Of a stretch of DNA of 64,000 nt, positions 43,648 through 53,418 are shown in pieces. The position numbers and the translations under genes were made by a program. Each line of letters starts with the position of its first letter. Position 1 is the stretch's first letter. The notes under the pieces were generated by a model that was not told the DNA's origin, ran no database searches, and saw only the letters and a list, made by a program, of their open reading frames with translations. The stretch comes from JAGXLC01 sp041686375 (GTDB lineage Bacteria > Bacteroidota > Bacteroidia > Bacteroidales > UBA12077): positions 1-64,000 of the forward strand of contig JAWLEB010000008.1 in NCBI GenBank assembly GCA_041686375.1, read 5' to 3'.

Positions 43648-45621
43648 TCATATTCTGATATGCTTTTTAATGTTTAATTGTGACACTTCCGCATGCGATG
43701 ATTCACGGTAATTCTTTATAAACAAATTATACAACAACTGGGTAGAAATAACACCAACAAGAGCCATATCATCAATTTCTGAAGTGGGATACCCTTTGCT
43801 GTATTTCTGCTGGAGCCTGGCTACATTTGCAGGATTAAACACCCCGGCTTCCTTCAGGTTTGAATCCCCAAGGGTCATATCAATTAATCTTTCCGAAGCC
43901 TTTGAGCCATTCATAAAATGCGAAATAGGTGCCCTGTAGGCTTGCTTGGGACGTTTGACAATACGCTCCGGCAGCCTGCCATCCATTAACTTCTTAAGTA
44001 AATATTTTTCATTTAAACCTTTCAATTTCAAATTAGCAGGCAATGAAGCACTGAACTCGACAACACGATGATCCAGGAACGGATAGCGCCCTTCAACAGA
44101 ATTTGCCATCGCTATACGATCCCCTTGAGAAGATAATAAATACCCCGACATAAAAAATTTACTCTCAATCCATTGAGCTTTAAACAAAGGATCCCATGAA
44201 GAGAACTTATCCGGCAGTAATGCAGTCGCATCATCGATTGGATTGTATACATCAAGGCCATCTGTAAAAGAAGCCGACAGATAATTTTTTATACGTGAGG
44301 TATTATTCCACCTGATCAAATGGGAATAAAACGGGGAATCGACTTCATCAAGCCGATAGCCGAAAAACATCTTCAACATCGCCGGGCTCGCATCCCTGAT
44401 ATAAGGTATGTAAGGATAGAGCTTTTTCAGTAACAGTGGCCTGTATTTGGATTCCGGGAACTTTGACCAGAATTGCCTGATAATGGTCTCCTTAAAAATA
44501 TTATAGCCCGCAAACATCTCATCAGCGCCTTCTCCTGTAATAACCACTTTAATATTGTTATCTCTCACTAGTTTAGATAAAAAATACATGGGTGCCGGAG
44601 CTGTGCGTATAACCGGAACTTCTGTATGCCAGATTATTTCAGGAAAAATTGAAGTTATATCATCATCCCGGCAAACGAAATTTTTATGAGACGTTTTCAA
44701 ATACTTAGAAGCCTCATTCTGAAAACCCGACTCGTCGTATTGAGCCTGTTCAAAGCCAATTGAAAATGTCTGAAGGTTATGGGGTTGTATTTCCTGTATA
44801 TAGCGGGTAGTTGCAGTAGAATCAAGCCCACCACTCAAATAGGCCCCAACAGGCACATCTGCCCGTAATCTTACCCTGACAGCATCATAGATGAGTTCGT
44901 CCAGTTTTTGCATGGCCTCTTCCACAGAAAGACTTCCATTTTCAGTATAAGTCAACTCCCAGTAACGTCGAATTGTCGCTTTTCCATCTCTAAGAATCAA
45001 ATAATGTCCGGGAGGCAGTTCATAAATATTCTCAAAAGCAGTATTAGGCGTCAGTGGCGCCCAGAATGTAAAAACTTGAAGGAGCGACTTAACATCTATC
45101 GTCCTTGAAACACCGGGAAACTGAAAAAGCGCTTTTATCTCGGAAGCAAATAAAAACACCCCTTGCTGCTGTATATAAAAAAGAGGTCTTATGCCTAAGC
45201 GATCACGCGCCAGAAAAATCTCTCCGGACTTTTTATCCCAGATAGCAAAGGCAAACTGACCGTTTAACATGTTCAAACACGCTTTACCATAAATGGAATA
45301 TAATTGAACCAAAACTTCAGTATCAGAGTTTGTTGTAAAAACCAAACCTGCACTTTCCAATTCACTTCGCAATTCCAGGTAATTAAAAATCTCACCGTTA
45401 AAAACAATCCAATACCGGCCTGTATGATCACAAACAGGCTGTGTTCCTCCTTCTAAATCGATAATATTCAGGCGCACATTACCCATAAAAAGCTTACCAG
45501 ATGTAATAATTCCACATTCATCCGGCCCGCGGTAATGAATCCTTGCCAACATCTTCTTTAAAACAATCTCAAAAGAGGCAGGATATTCCTGTTGACTATA
45601 TATGCCTGCAATACCACACAT
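43648..45621 (-). CDS. AsnB-like glutamine-hydrolysing amidotransferase
   Basis: 657 residues. The frame opens with two Met codons; the second (45621) is preferred because Cys must follow the initiator Met, giving MCGIAGIYS. The class II glutaminase domain has the Arg-rich LNIIDLEGG and FNGEIFNYLELR. The synthetase domain has the PP-loop LSGGLDST, SIGFEQAQYDESGFQNE (in part) and VVITGEGADEMFAGYNIF (in part). Size and motifs fit asparagine synthase B and the amidotransferases of EPS clusters. It lies 11 bases after the carrier-protein gene, so it is likely translated with it. The substrate is probably not free aspartate, an inference. Confidence 0.88.
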   Translation of the reverse strand: MCGIAGIYSQQEYPASFEIVLKKMLARIHYRGPDECGIITSGKLFMGNVRLNIIDLEGGTQPVCDHTGRYWIVFNGEIFNYLELRSELESAGLVFTTNSDTEVLVQLYSIYGKACLNMLNGQFAFAIWDKKSGEIFLARDRLGIRPLFYIQQQGVFLFASEIKALFQFPGVSRTIDVKSLLQVFTFWAPLTPNTAFENIYELPPGHYLILRDGKATIRRYWELTYTENGSLSVEEAMQKLDELIYDAVRVRLRADVPVGAYLSGGLDSTATTRYIQEIQPHNLQTFSIGFEQAQYDESGFQNEASKYLKTSHKNFVCRDDDITSIFPEIIWHTEVPVIRTAPAPMYFLSKLVRDNNIKVVITGEGADEMFAGYNIFKETIIRQFWSKFPESKYRPLLLKKLYPYIPYIRDASPAMLKMFFGYRLDEVDSPFYSHLIRWNNTSRIKNYLSASFTDGLDVYNPIDDATALLPDKFSSWDPLFKAQWIESKFFMSGYLLSSQGDRIAMANSVEGRYPFLDHRVVEFSASLPANLKLKGLNEKYLLKKLMDGRLPERIVKRPKQAYRAPISHFMNGSKASERLIDMTLGDSNLKEAGVFNPANVARLQQKYSKGYPTSEIDDMALVGVISTQLLYNLFIKNYRESSHAEVSQLNIKKHIRI

Positions 45622-45632
45622 CACTAAAAAAA

Positions 45633-45893
45633 TTACGCATTGATAGTCAACTTCCTAGCAACATAATCGAAGATAGCATTGATCGACTCGAAATTTTCCT
45701 CTATAAAGTCTTTATCCTCTGTTTTAACATTGAACTCATTCTCAAGAAATGTAATCAAAGTGATAAATCCCATAGAATCAAAAAAACCTTCTTTAAAGAT
45801 CAAAGTATCATATTCGATATTGGAAGGATCAGAAAAGGTATTTTCCGTTATAAATTGATACACCCTTTCCTTAATGTTATTTTCACTATTCAT
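45633..45893 (-). CDS. Acyl carrier protein-like peptide
   Basis: An 86-residue acidic helical protein with the phosphopantetheine site S40 in FFDSMGFITLITFLENEF. The DSMGF motif corresponds to DSL(x) of standard carrier proteins, with Met instead of Leu. A phosphopantetheinyl transferase gene is not in the window. First gene of the Dlt-like operon; the ligase encoded downstream is the likely loading enzyme. It is not the fatty-acid-synthesis AcpP, as no fab genes are adjacent. Confidence 0.85.
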   Translation of the reverse strand: MNSENNIKERVYQFITENTFSDPSNIEYDTLIFKEGFFDSMGFITLITFLENEFNVKTEDKDFIEENFESINAIFDYVARKLTINA

Positions 45894-46128
45894 ATTCTAA
45901 CACTTATTTTAAGTTAAACAATTAGGTTTTGCTAAGAAAATTGCCAGAAATTTCAATCAGACAAACTTTAATTAGCCTAAACAAATTAGTGATAATTCGG
46001 GTAAAAATCAATAACCTTAGCTTTTTTTTAAACTTTTTGTACTTTAAATAAATTTCATGGATTGCTCTCTTCTCTTCCCAGCTTTTAATACAGACCCTAA
46101 AAATGGTTCTCCTGTTTCAAATAATATC

Positions 46129-47496
46129 TCATTTCTTGCAATATTCCCGGGCTCCCATATCCAAACCATTCCCACAATATTCATTCTCCGGGTTATATTT
46201 TACAGTAATATTTTTTCCCTTATCAATGCAAGGAGAATTATGCTCCAGGTAGTATTCTGGCCTTTCTTCTGTATTCCCTGTAAAAAGAGGATCAGAATAT
46301 ATAGAATTATTGTCATTGCCGGTGGAGTTTACATACGACTTAAAATCTCTGTATCCTTCAAAAAATTTATATTCTGCTTCAGCATAAAAGCAATTATAAT
46401 CGGACTTGTAAGGCTCTTTGAGCTTAAACATACGGTCTGTTGTTGTGGAGTAAAAAATATTATTGAACATTTCTACATTGCTTCCTACAACCGCCAGAGG
46501 ATTTTGCATAAATGTATTATTCAGCAGCAGGGCTTTCTCTGTATTTTTCAGCCATATCCCCACCTCATTGTTGCTGAGTACATTCCTGTGCAATGTTATG
46601 TTATTGGCATGTGTATAAACAGCGCACGGAGAGTTTTTAATTATATTAGATACTAAATCAATAGAATCCGATGTGTAGCCGAGATAAATAGCCGCCCCCC
46701 CCTCTCCTTCAGATGAAGGACCTTTTATCGTATTATGCTGAATCAAGCCTTTTACAGAATTATTGGCAATAAAGGCAAATTTATTACCAGTATCTGTTCT
46801 GTCAAGCTGGGAATTTTGTATGGTAAAATCATAGCACTTTTCAAGCTGAATTGCGTCACCTGGTGCTTGAGATTCAGTCTTTCCTGCATAGAACCATTTC
46901 TGATTCACCTTATTAATATTGCACGAATCAACCATTAAACCTGACACATGCATGGCAAATATGCCATCGTCACCAATATTTTGAATTGTAGTATTCTTAA
47001 CTTTAATATTTTTAAGCGGCTCCTGATTGCTTCTTCCCATTAGTCTCAAACCCCACAAAGCATTTTCAATATTGCAACTTTCAATTGTAATATCATTGCT
47101 TTGCCCGCTGATTCTGACACCAAAAATATTTGTGCCAGTACCTTGAATCTTTAAATTTTCTATTTTTATTTGCTGAGAGTGATAAATATCCAGTGGTTTA
47201 GGGAGTGACTGAACTAACACGACAGGGTTATTCCCTTTTCCATACGCAGAAAAGGAAACATTTTGAATTCCATGAATTTGAAGGGGACGTGACAAAATAA
47301 GCCTGGTAGAACGTCTTATGTAATAGTTTGTGTTAGACTCAAGCTTTACCTCATCCAAACTTAAATATGGATTTTCAACAGTCCCTTTCCTTTCGCTACC
47401 ATCCTGACTATCAGGGTTTATATACACATTCTTTTCAGCTGCATTCGTACAACCAACATTGTAAATCAGCAGAAATAGAATGAATCGAATGATCAT
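46129..47496 (-). CDS. Right-handed parallel beta-helix protein (lyase/epimerase-like), exported
   Basis: About 455 residues from the preferred start at 47496 (MIIRFILFLLIYNVGC), which gives a signal with a possible lipidation Cys. The frame itself can be opened from 47550. The body is a parallel beta-helix with repeated N-containing coils (residues 60-380) such as NVSFSAYGKGNNP, ENLKIQGTGTNIFGVRIS (in part) and DGIFAMHVSGLMVDSC. It ends near the C-terminus with GLDMGAREYCKK. Such folds belong to polysaccharide lyases, epimerases and surface adhesins. It is homologous to the protein at 54942-56852 but lacks the PKD and T9SS domains. Likely acts on the EPS in the periplasm or outer membrane. 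Confidence 0.8.
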   Translation of the reverse strand: MIIRFILFLLIYNVGCTNAAEKNVYINPDSQDGSERKGTVENPYLSLDEVKLESNTNYYIRRSTRLILSRPLQIHGIQNVSFSAYGKGNNPVVLVQSLPKPLDIYHSQQIKIENLKIQGTGTNIFGVRISGQSNDITIESCNIENALWGLRLMGRSNQEPLKNIKVKNTTIQNIGDDGIFAMHVSGLMVDSCNINKVNQKWFYAGKTESQAPGDAIQLEKCYDFTIQNSQLDRTDTGNKFAFIANNSVKGLIQHNTIKGPSSEGEGGAAIYLGYTSDSIDLVSNIIKNSPCAVYTHANNITLHRNVLSNNEVGIWLKNTEKALLLNNTFMQNPLAVVGSNVEMFNNIFYSTTTDRMFKLKEPYKSDYNCFYAEAEYKFFEGYRDFKSYVNSTGNDNNSIYSDPLFTGNTEERPEYYLEHNSPCIDKGKNITVKYNPENEYCGNGLDMGAREYCKK

Positions 47497-47585
47497 AATA
47501 CTGGAGTCTTTATGTTTTATTATGGTATGTAGCAATAATCTTTCAAACATAAAATAGGTAGTGAATTGGATTGATGCAAACCTTA

Positions 47586-48824
47586 TTATATTCTGCTTAA
47601 GCCACTAATGTTTTTTATATGATGACGAACATTATATGGAATTTTTTTTCTTAAATTATTCATTATGGGATAAACATAACTGGATCCCAATAATTTTGAT
47701 ACTGATGAAATAGGATAATTATATTGCGAGGCTATATCTAAAATTTCCTTCCCATAAGGATCTTGCTCATAAATTATCGACTCAATATACCCACGCCTTA
47801 TTCTTTTAAATTTCTGAATATCAAAAAGATTTTCATAAAGATGCAGCAAACCCAATATTTCCAGGGTAAGCAATGTACGGGCGCATTTAAAACAAACAGA
47901 ACAATTTTCCGCTTCTCTCAATTTTGTATTGGTGCATACATACAAGTAGCGATAAGACAACTCCAATTTTGCAACACGTCGCGTTTTTTCAACTCTGGGA
48001 TATTCGGAACCACTAAGAATACATTCCATTGATTCAGTCGAAAGTAAATGGAAGTCAATGTGATCAAGATAACCGTGAGAGAAAATGTGATTATGAAGAA
48101 AATCATAATAACTATATCCTGAAGCATATAAATATTTTGAAAAAAGTTTTTGCAGAATTAAAACAGCCGCTGCATTTCTTGGCAAAGCTGTATATCTGAA
48201 ATCGGTATCTAAAATATCGGGAAGATTGGAGTCAATTTTAATAAAAGGTAAATCTGCCTCATCCGCAAACTGTTGTAATTTCTGAAAACGTTTTTGGAAA
48301 AAAACAGGAGCGTTATCTCCATGTGCGCCAACATTATTATAAATTAAATGGGTGATTTGATGATTTTCAAGTTCACGGGAATTAAAATAATATTCATCTA
48401 AGAGGCAAAAAGAATCTATCCCTCCTGAGAAGCCTGTAACTACATTGTTTTCGTTTGGATACAAAGAGCTGTTTTTCAAATTGTCACCAAATATTCTAAT
48501 TTCTTTCCATGAAGGGAATATGATAGAATATATCTTAACCAGATGTTTTGATAAATTAAAGTATAACTTTTCTGAAACAGGAGCTTCAAGATAGATATCC
48601 TCCCCTAAATACATTGCATGAGGAAAAAGAGCAAGCAAAAATGAATCCAAATTCTCATGCACTGTATAATCTTCATATTTTTTGTTTACAGAGAACCAAA
48701 GGTCAAAATTTCCTTCATTGGTTTCAATCTTTGAAGAAAGCTTAACCTGGTCTCCTTCTATTTGTTTTTTTATCCTATTGATTTTCATTGGCCGCAGTAT
48801 TATAATGGATGGATTGAACTCCAA
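47586..48824 (-). CDS. QueC-like PP-loop ATPase
   Basis: 412 residues with the ATP-pyrophosphatase loop VTGFSGGIDSFCLLDEY (SGGIDSF 133-139). A Cys motif C-x2-C-x2-C-x-R (CSVCFKCAR), like the zinc site of QueC, lies at about 310. QueC makes 7-cyano-7-deazaguanine, but the N-terminal 130 residues and the EPS context differ from it. This is therefore probably a specialised member acting on an unknown carboxylate or amide. The start could also be Met13 (48788). It is 90 bases upstream of the beta-helix gene and may be co-transcribed with it. Confidence 0.72.
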   Translation of the reverse strand: MEFNPSIIILRPMKINRIKKQIEGDQVKLSSKIETNEGNFDLWFSVNKKYEDYTVHENLDSFLLALFPHAMYLGEDIYLEAPVSEKLYFNLSKHLVKIYSIIFPSWKEIRIFGDNLKNSSLYPNENNVVTGFSGGIDSFCLLDEYYFNSRELENHQITHLIYNNVGAHGDNAPVFFQKRFQKLQQFADEADLPFIKIDSNLPDILDTDFRYTALPRNAAAVLILQKLFSKYLYASGYSYYDFLHNHIFSHGYLDHIDFHLLSTESMECILSGSEYPRVEKTRRVAKLELSYRYLYVCTNTKLREAENCSVCFKCARTLLTLEILGLLHLYENLFDIQKFKRIRRGYIESIIYEQDPYGKEILDIASQYNYPISSVSKLLGSSYVYPIMNNLRKKIPYNVRHHIKNISGLSRI

Positions 48825-50016
48825 AATACTATTTAGAAAAATTTAAATCTATACAAATTACTTATAATTTCATAAAAATCAAATCATAAACTCAGATAAA
48901 TTCCTCAATGTAAAAAAATTATGAAGCAAAATCAGTTTTTGAAAGATGGATAGTTTGAAGTTCCTTTTTTTCGTAAGACTAAATGTAAATTTAAAAATTC
49001 TGTGTATACCAGTGTAAAATTTTTCCATTCAGATACCACTGTTGTAGGTAATTCTCTAAGTATTTCGTTTAAATTATATCAATTTCAAATCCAAAAACCC
49101 AAAACAGAGTCAATGTTTTTATTGTTAGTGTTTTATGATTTTTCCCAAATATTAACGCATCACCAGTAAAACGAAATTGAAAGTTATTAGGAGGGATAAG
49201 CCAAGGAAATTTGAGGAATATGTATCTGATATAAAAACCAAAAGAGCAATAGAACGGGATTTAGAAATTATCGGCGAAGCAGTAAATAGGATATTAAAAA
49301 AAGGATAAAGATTTCCAACTTCATAATGCCGAAAAAATTACAGGCACTCGTAACAGAATAATTCACGGATATGATAAAGTTTCGGATGATTTGGTATGGA
49401 GTATTGTTATAAACCACCTACCGAAATTAAAAGAAGAAGTGAAAAGACTCCTGGATGAATAATGGGATGCCTGCAATATGCTTCAATACACCATGCAGTA
49501 GGGCTTACAGCATCTAAGGTTGTCGGCTTTAGCTGGGTTTTGTAACGGGGGATCCCTTAAAAGCCGGACACGGTGAGAACGCGTCTCTGTTCACCCCTCA
49601 CGGCGCATAAAGCTAACCGATATAGGCAAAATTATCATCTACAACATTAAGCTTAGTTGTTTTAAGAAATATGAGACGAATTATTCCCCGTTTAATCTTC
49701 CCTGATTCACACAAAATAAAATACAGGATAAAACGCACATTGATTTAATAACGTCTGCTTGATGAAGTCATGTATATAGTCCAGATGAAAATGCGCTCTA
49801 TAGGAACTTCATAATTCATAATTCTTACTTATCCACCATGCTATCTATTATCTAGTAGTATCTATATCCAATTGTTAAGAGCCCTAAAAATAAAATTCAA
49901 AATCTACTCCCCTCTTTACATTTTTTCGTATTTTTAGAAAAAGAAAGCACTTACAGGTTAGGTTAATGAGAATTGTGACCTCCCTAATCATATAATATAC
50001 TTAACACACTCATAAA
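48825..50016. other. 1.2-kb gap with decayed HepT gene and GC-rich island
   Basis: No intact gene. A broken HepT-like frame occupies about 49201-49462. The adjoining 49463-49640 is visibly richer in G and C than its neighbourhood and contains short inverted strings (for example GGTGA and TCACC at about 49578-49602). The flanks are A/T-rich. No mobile-element ends were recognised. Confidence 0.55.
49201..49462 (+). pseudogene. Decayed HepT-like (DUF86, HEPN) toxin remnant
   Basis: The first frame reads KFEEYVSDIKTKRAIERDLEIIGEAVNRILKKG (in part: RAIERDLEIIGEAVNRIL), the usual DUF86 core, and stops at 49306-49308. The second frame then reads RNRIIHGYDKVSDDLVWSIV, containing the HEPN catalytic R-x4-H motif, and ends at 49460-49462. 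A seven-A run at 49294-49302 is the likely site of the frameshift. The N-terminal third is absent. The partner MntA-like nucleotidyltransferase is not present. Not functional as read. Confidence 0.75.
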
Positions 50017-50772
50017 ATGAAAAAAATAATTTTTGTAATAGGTACAGGTCGTTCCGGAACCCATTTATTAGGGAGGACTATAAGCAGTCATTCACTTATT
50101 GAAGGTCATATTGAAGACCCTGCGCTGTTCCATCCTGCAGTGAATATTGCTGTTAAACAGGATATTGCTAACCCCCTTTATATTGTCGCTCAAAAATACC
50201 GTTTGATAAAAAAATATAAATCGCTGTTGAAAAAATCAGAAGCTGATTTCATTCTGGAAAAATCTCACCCCGTCATGTGGTTTTCAGAGTACCTTAAAAA
50301 CAAAATTCCCGGTTCACTTTTTGTCGGTATCCTCAGGAATCCGTTTCAAACCGTATCCAGTATGCTGAATCATGAAGGAGTATTGGAATGGTATTCAAAA
50401 CTTCCACAAGATAAACCAAACAGGTTCCTTGGAATTACAGAAGAGAACAAAGTTTTTTTTAAAGATCTGCCACTGGAATCAAAATGCACATACAGATGGC
50501 TCTCTCATCGTCAAGAGTTAACAAAGCTCAAAGATGTCCTCAAAGACAGTTATCTCATGTTTGAATACGGTGACTTCCTGGAACATATACCAGATTACCT
50601 TGAAAAGTTAAGTAAATTTATAGGGGTGAACAACCGGTTCACCCCTGAAAACCTAAAAAAGGAAAGTATGGACAAGTGGAAGGAATTTCTCACCAAAGAA
50701 CAGGTAAAAAATATCGAGTCAGTCATTTCTATTGAAACCAAAAGACACCAGCAGGATCAATTAACCGGTTAA
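50017..50772 (+). CDS. Sulfotransferase 1
   Basis: 251 residues with the PAPS-binding loop IGTGRSGTHLLGRTI (about 7-21) and a second phosphosulfate element FVGILRNPFQTVSSML (in part). Transfers sulfate from PAPS to hydroxyls of a polysaccharide or glycolipid. The C-terminal helices (EHIPDYLEKLSKF) fit the family. It starts the plus-strand block with flippase and polymerase; a gap of 40 bases precedes the flippase gene. Confidence 0.85.
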   Translation: MKKIIFVIGTGRSGTHLLGRTISSHSLIEGHIEDPALFHPAVNIAVKQDIANPLYIVAQKYRLIKKYKSLLKKSEADFILEKSHPVMWFSEYLKNKIPGSLFVGILRNPFQTVSSMLNHEGVLEWYSKLPQDKPNRFLGITEENKVFFKDLPLESKCTYRWLSHRQELTKLKDVLKDSYLMFEYGDFLEHIPDYLEKLSKFIGVNNRFTPENLKKESMDKWKEFLTKEQVKNIESVISIETKRHQQDQLTG

Positions 50773-50812
50773 AAAACTTTGATAATTCATATAAAGCTAA
50801 TAAAAGTATAAC

Positions 50813-52261
50813 GTGCTCAATTTTAAGAAAACATTTTTTGCTAACATCATTACACTTGGTAGTTACAATTACAGCTCTGAATTAGCAAATTTTTTATCCT
50901 CAATTGTTCTGGCCAGGTTATTGCTTCCGGAAGAATACGGAATTGTAGCAATGGCAGCTGTATTCACAAATTTTGCTATGATATTTACAGGGGCGGGCAT
51001 AGGCTCAGATATTATAAGGAGCGATTATGGTATGACCTATCACAAAGCGATGGCTAACTTATCGCTCCATATGAGTATTGTGTTATTCACCCTGATGTGC
51101 ATTCTGGCCTATCCTATAGCCCTCTTTTACGATAATATGAAACTTGTATTTCCTGTTATTGTATTGTCAAGCCAGTTTTTATTCAGGGGGATGTCTATGG
51201 CTCATTATGCAGTATTAATGAAAAAACTCAGGTTTAAGTATATGGGCAAGGTGACCTTTTTCACCACATTAACAAGCATTACGCTCATGATTACTCTTGC
51301 ATTGCTTAATTTCTCTTACTGGTCCTTAATTATACCACTCGTTATCGTTGAATTTATTAAATATATCTACTTCTCAAAAGCAACAAATATTAAGTTTAAA
51401 ATATATCCTTTCGTGTATACTGTCGCTGCCTACCGTAAAGCCAAAACCATTATATGGAATATCCTGGGAGTAAGTGTTATCAACTATTGGTCAAGAAATA
51501 TTGACAAGCTATTGATAGGTAAAACATATGGCGAATCGTCCCTTGGAATTTTTAATCGTGGTGCGAGATTTCTGGATTTATCACTAAAATTAATTGCAAG
51601 GCTTTTTGGTACAGTATTATATCCCAGTCTTAAGAAGCTTGAAGATGAACAAGGAGATGTTCGCAAAGAATATATTAACATATTGGGTGTAATTAGTTTG
51701 TTAAATTTTCCGATAGCAGCAATACTAATTTTAATACCAGAAATATTCGTACTATTTCTATGGGGAGAAAACTGGACAGAAGTTGCAAAATTTTTACCCT
51801 ACTTCGGACTGCTGACAATCACACAAAGCCTGATTCACACTAATGATGTAATGTTCAAATTGCTCCGGCAGGAACATAAATTATTCATCATTACGATGAT
51901 TTCAGCATCTTTAATGATCTTAGCAATTATTGCAGGTTCTACTATATCAGTATTGAAAGTTGCACAATTTTTGGCGCTTGCCTATCTGTCGATTATTATA
52001 CCTTTCCAGCTTATTTTTGGTTTTATAAAAGCCCTCAATTACAAGGTTAAAACTATACTATGGTTCTGGGGACCAAAGCTAATTCTTACAAATGCTGCAC
52101 TTTATACAATATGGGCAAATCATACAATATGGACAATAATAATCATGGCCGTATACTGTCTACATCTGATCTACTATCAAAGAAAAGACATCAGCAAATT
52201 CTTTATTATTGCAAGGGAAAAATTGAAGGAAAAATTCCATTCAAAAAGAACTTCTCAATGA
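50813..52261 (+). CDS. Wzx-type polysaccharide flippase
   Basis: 482 residues starting at a GTG; 12 or more membrane helices with the MATE/PST-like opening NYSSELANFLSSIVLARLLLPEEYGIVAMAAVF (in part: ARLLLPEEYG). It moves lipid-linked repeat units across the inner membrane. The C-terminal end is short and basic (KEKFHSKRTSQ). It follows sulfotransferase 1 and precedes the cyclase gene; the GTG start lies 40 bases after the sulfotransferase stop. Confidence 0.9.
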   Translation: MLNFKKTFFANIITLGSYNYSSELANFLSSIVLARLLLPEEYGIVAMAAVFTNFAMIFTGAGIGSDIIRSDYGMTYHKAMANLSLHMSIVLFTLMCILAYPIALFYDNMKLVFPVIVLSSQFLFRGMSMAHYAVLMKKLRFKYMGKVTFFTTLTSITLMITLALLNFSYWSLIIPLVIVEFIKYIYFSKATNIKFKIYPFVYTVAAYRKAKTIIWNILGVSVINYWSRNIDKLLIGKTYGESSLGIFNRGARFLDLSLKLIARLFGTVLYPSLKKLEDEQGDVRKEYINILGVISLLNFPIAAILILIPEIFVLFLWGENWTEVAKFLPYFGLLTITQSLIHTNDVMFKLLRQEHKLFIITMISASLMILAIIAGSTISVLKVAQFLALAYLSIIIPFQLIFGFIKALNYKVKTILWFWGPKLILTNAALYTIWANHTIWTIIIMAVYCLHLIYYQRKDISKFFIIAREKLKEKFHSKRTSQ

Positions 52262-52329
52262 TATTACCGTACAACAGAAAATTATTCGGATAATAAGTAA
52301 CATCCATCCTTCGCCAAAATTAATGCTGC

Positions 52330-53418
52330 ATGTTCTATATAGATAAGATTGTAATAGGTTTTAACAAAATATTTAAAAATTTCTTCACCCATCTAATATT
52401 CTGGTACCTAAGCCTTTTTTTCTACATATTTCTGACCGGAGACAATAACTTATTCTTTGCTTACCTGAATTTTCTTGAAACGGATAATATTTTTTCTATA
52501 ATTCTGATTATCAGCCTTTTCATTTCAATTTTATTCAGTATTTTTGATATTATTTTCACAGCACGCACCCTTCGCTTTCTGCCACGAAATCTGTTGTTAT
52601 TAATAAAATCTATCTTCTACTTGGTTTCTGTATTTCTGTTGATAATAATTGCAGCTAGACCTTCCGGGACGGATATAAAGGAACAAAGCTATGAGCAGCT
52701 ACTGCAGCATTTACCAGATGCTAACATAAAATTCATTCGTTTTCTTGTATATTTCTACCTTTCTATATTTTTTGTCAACTTTCTGAAAGCAGTCAAAAAA
52801 AAGGTCGGAAGATCGAATTTCAGAAATTGGCTGTTGGGATTATTAAACAAACCAACGGAACAGGAAAGAATATTCATGTTCCTCGATATGAGATATTCCA
52901 CATCACTGGCAGAAAAAATGAATCATAAAAAGTTCAGTTATCTAATCCAGGATGTTTTCAATGATATGGCAATAGTGGACAATTATCAGGGTGAAATTTA
53001 CCAGTATCTTGGTGATGGAGCAATTATTTCATGGGGGCTTAAAGACGGACTTCAGCAAAACAATTTTCTGAAAGCATTTTATGCGTTCTCCGGGTTAATT
53101 CAAAAACGGAGAAGGTATTATATGAGACAATATAAGACGGTTCCTGAATTCAAAGCCGGTGTACATGCAGGCAAAGTAGTGGTTTTACAGGTAGGTCAAA
53201 TCAGAAGCGACATATCTTATAACGGTGATACCATAAATACGGCTGCAAGAATAGAAGCCCAATGCAGTGAATACAGAAATAACCTGCTAATTTCCGGAGA
53301 GCTTTATAACAAAATAAAGAATAAAAAAGGATTTCAATTCTCTCATGCAGGAAATATAAAACTAAAGGGTAAAAAAAGAGGAATAGATATTTACAAAGTC
53401 AAGAAAAAGAAGAAATAA
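52330..53418 (+). CDS. Membrane adenylate/guanylate cyclase-domain protein
   Basis: 362 residues: four predicted N-terminal membrane helices (about 18-38, 53-75, 88-108, 135-152) and a class III cyclase domain from about 178. Metal Asp residues are D186 in MFLDMRYSTS and D229 in YQYLGDGAIISWG. The transition-state N303 and R307 lie in YNGDTINTAARIEA. D300, in the adenine-specifying position, is kept, but the purine-specifying Lys is replaced by Gln (Q225 in YQYLGD). Many Bacteroidota cyclase-like proteins share this, so activity is uncertain. It lies between flippase and polymerase in the EPS locus. Confidence 0.85.
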   Translation: MFYIDKIVIGFNKIFKNFFTHLIFWYLSLFFYIFLTGDNNLFFAYLNFLETDNIFSIILIISLFISILFSIFDIIFTARTLRFLPRNLLLLIKSIFYLVSVFLLIIIAARPSGTDIKEQSYEQLLQHLPDANIKFIRFLVYFYLSIFFVNFLKAVKKKVGRSNFRNWLLGLLNKPTEQERIFMFLDMRYSTSLAEKMNHKKFSYLIQDVFNDMAIVDNYQGEIYQYLGDGAIISWGLKDGLQQNNFLKAFYAFSGLIQKRRRYYMRQYKTVPEFKAGVHAGKVVVLQVGQIRSDISYNGDTINTAARIEAQCSEYRNNLLISGELYNKIKNKKGFQFSHAGNIKLKGKKRGIDIYKVKKKKK

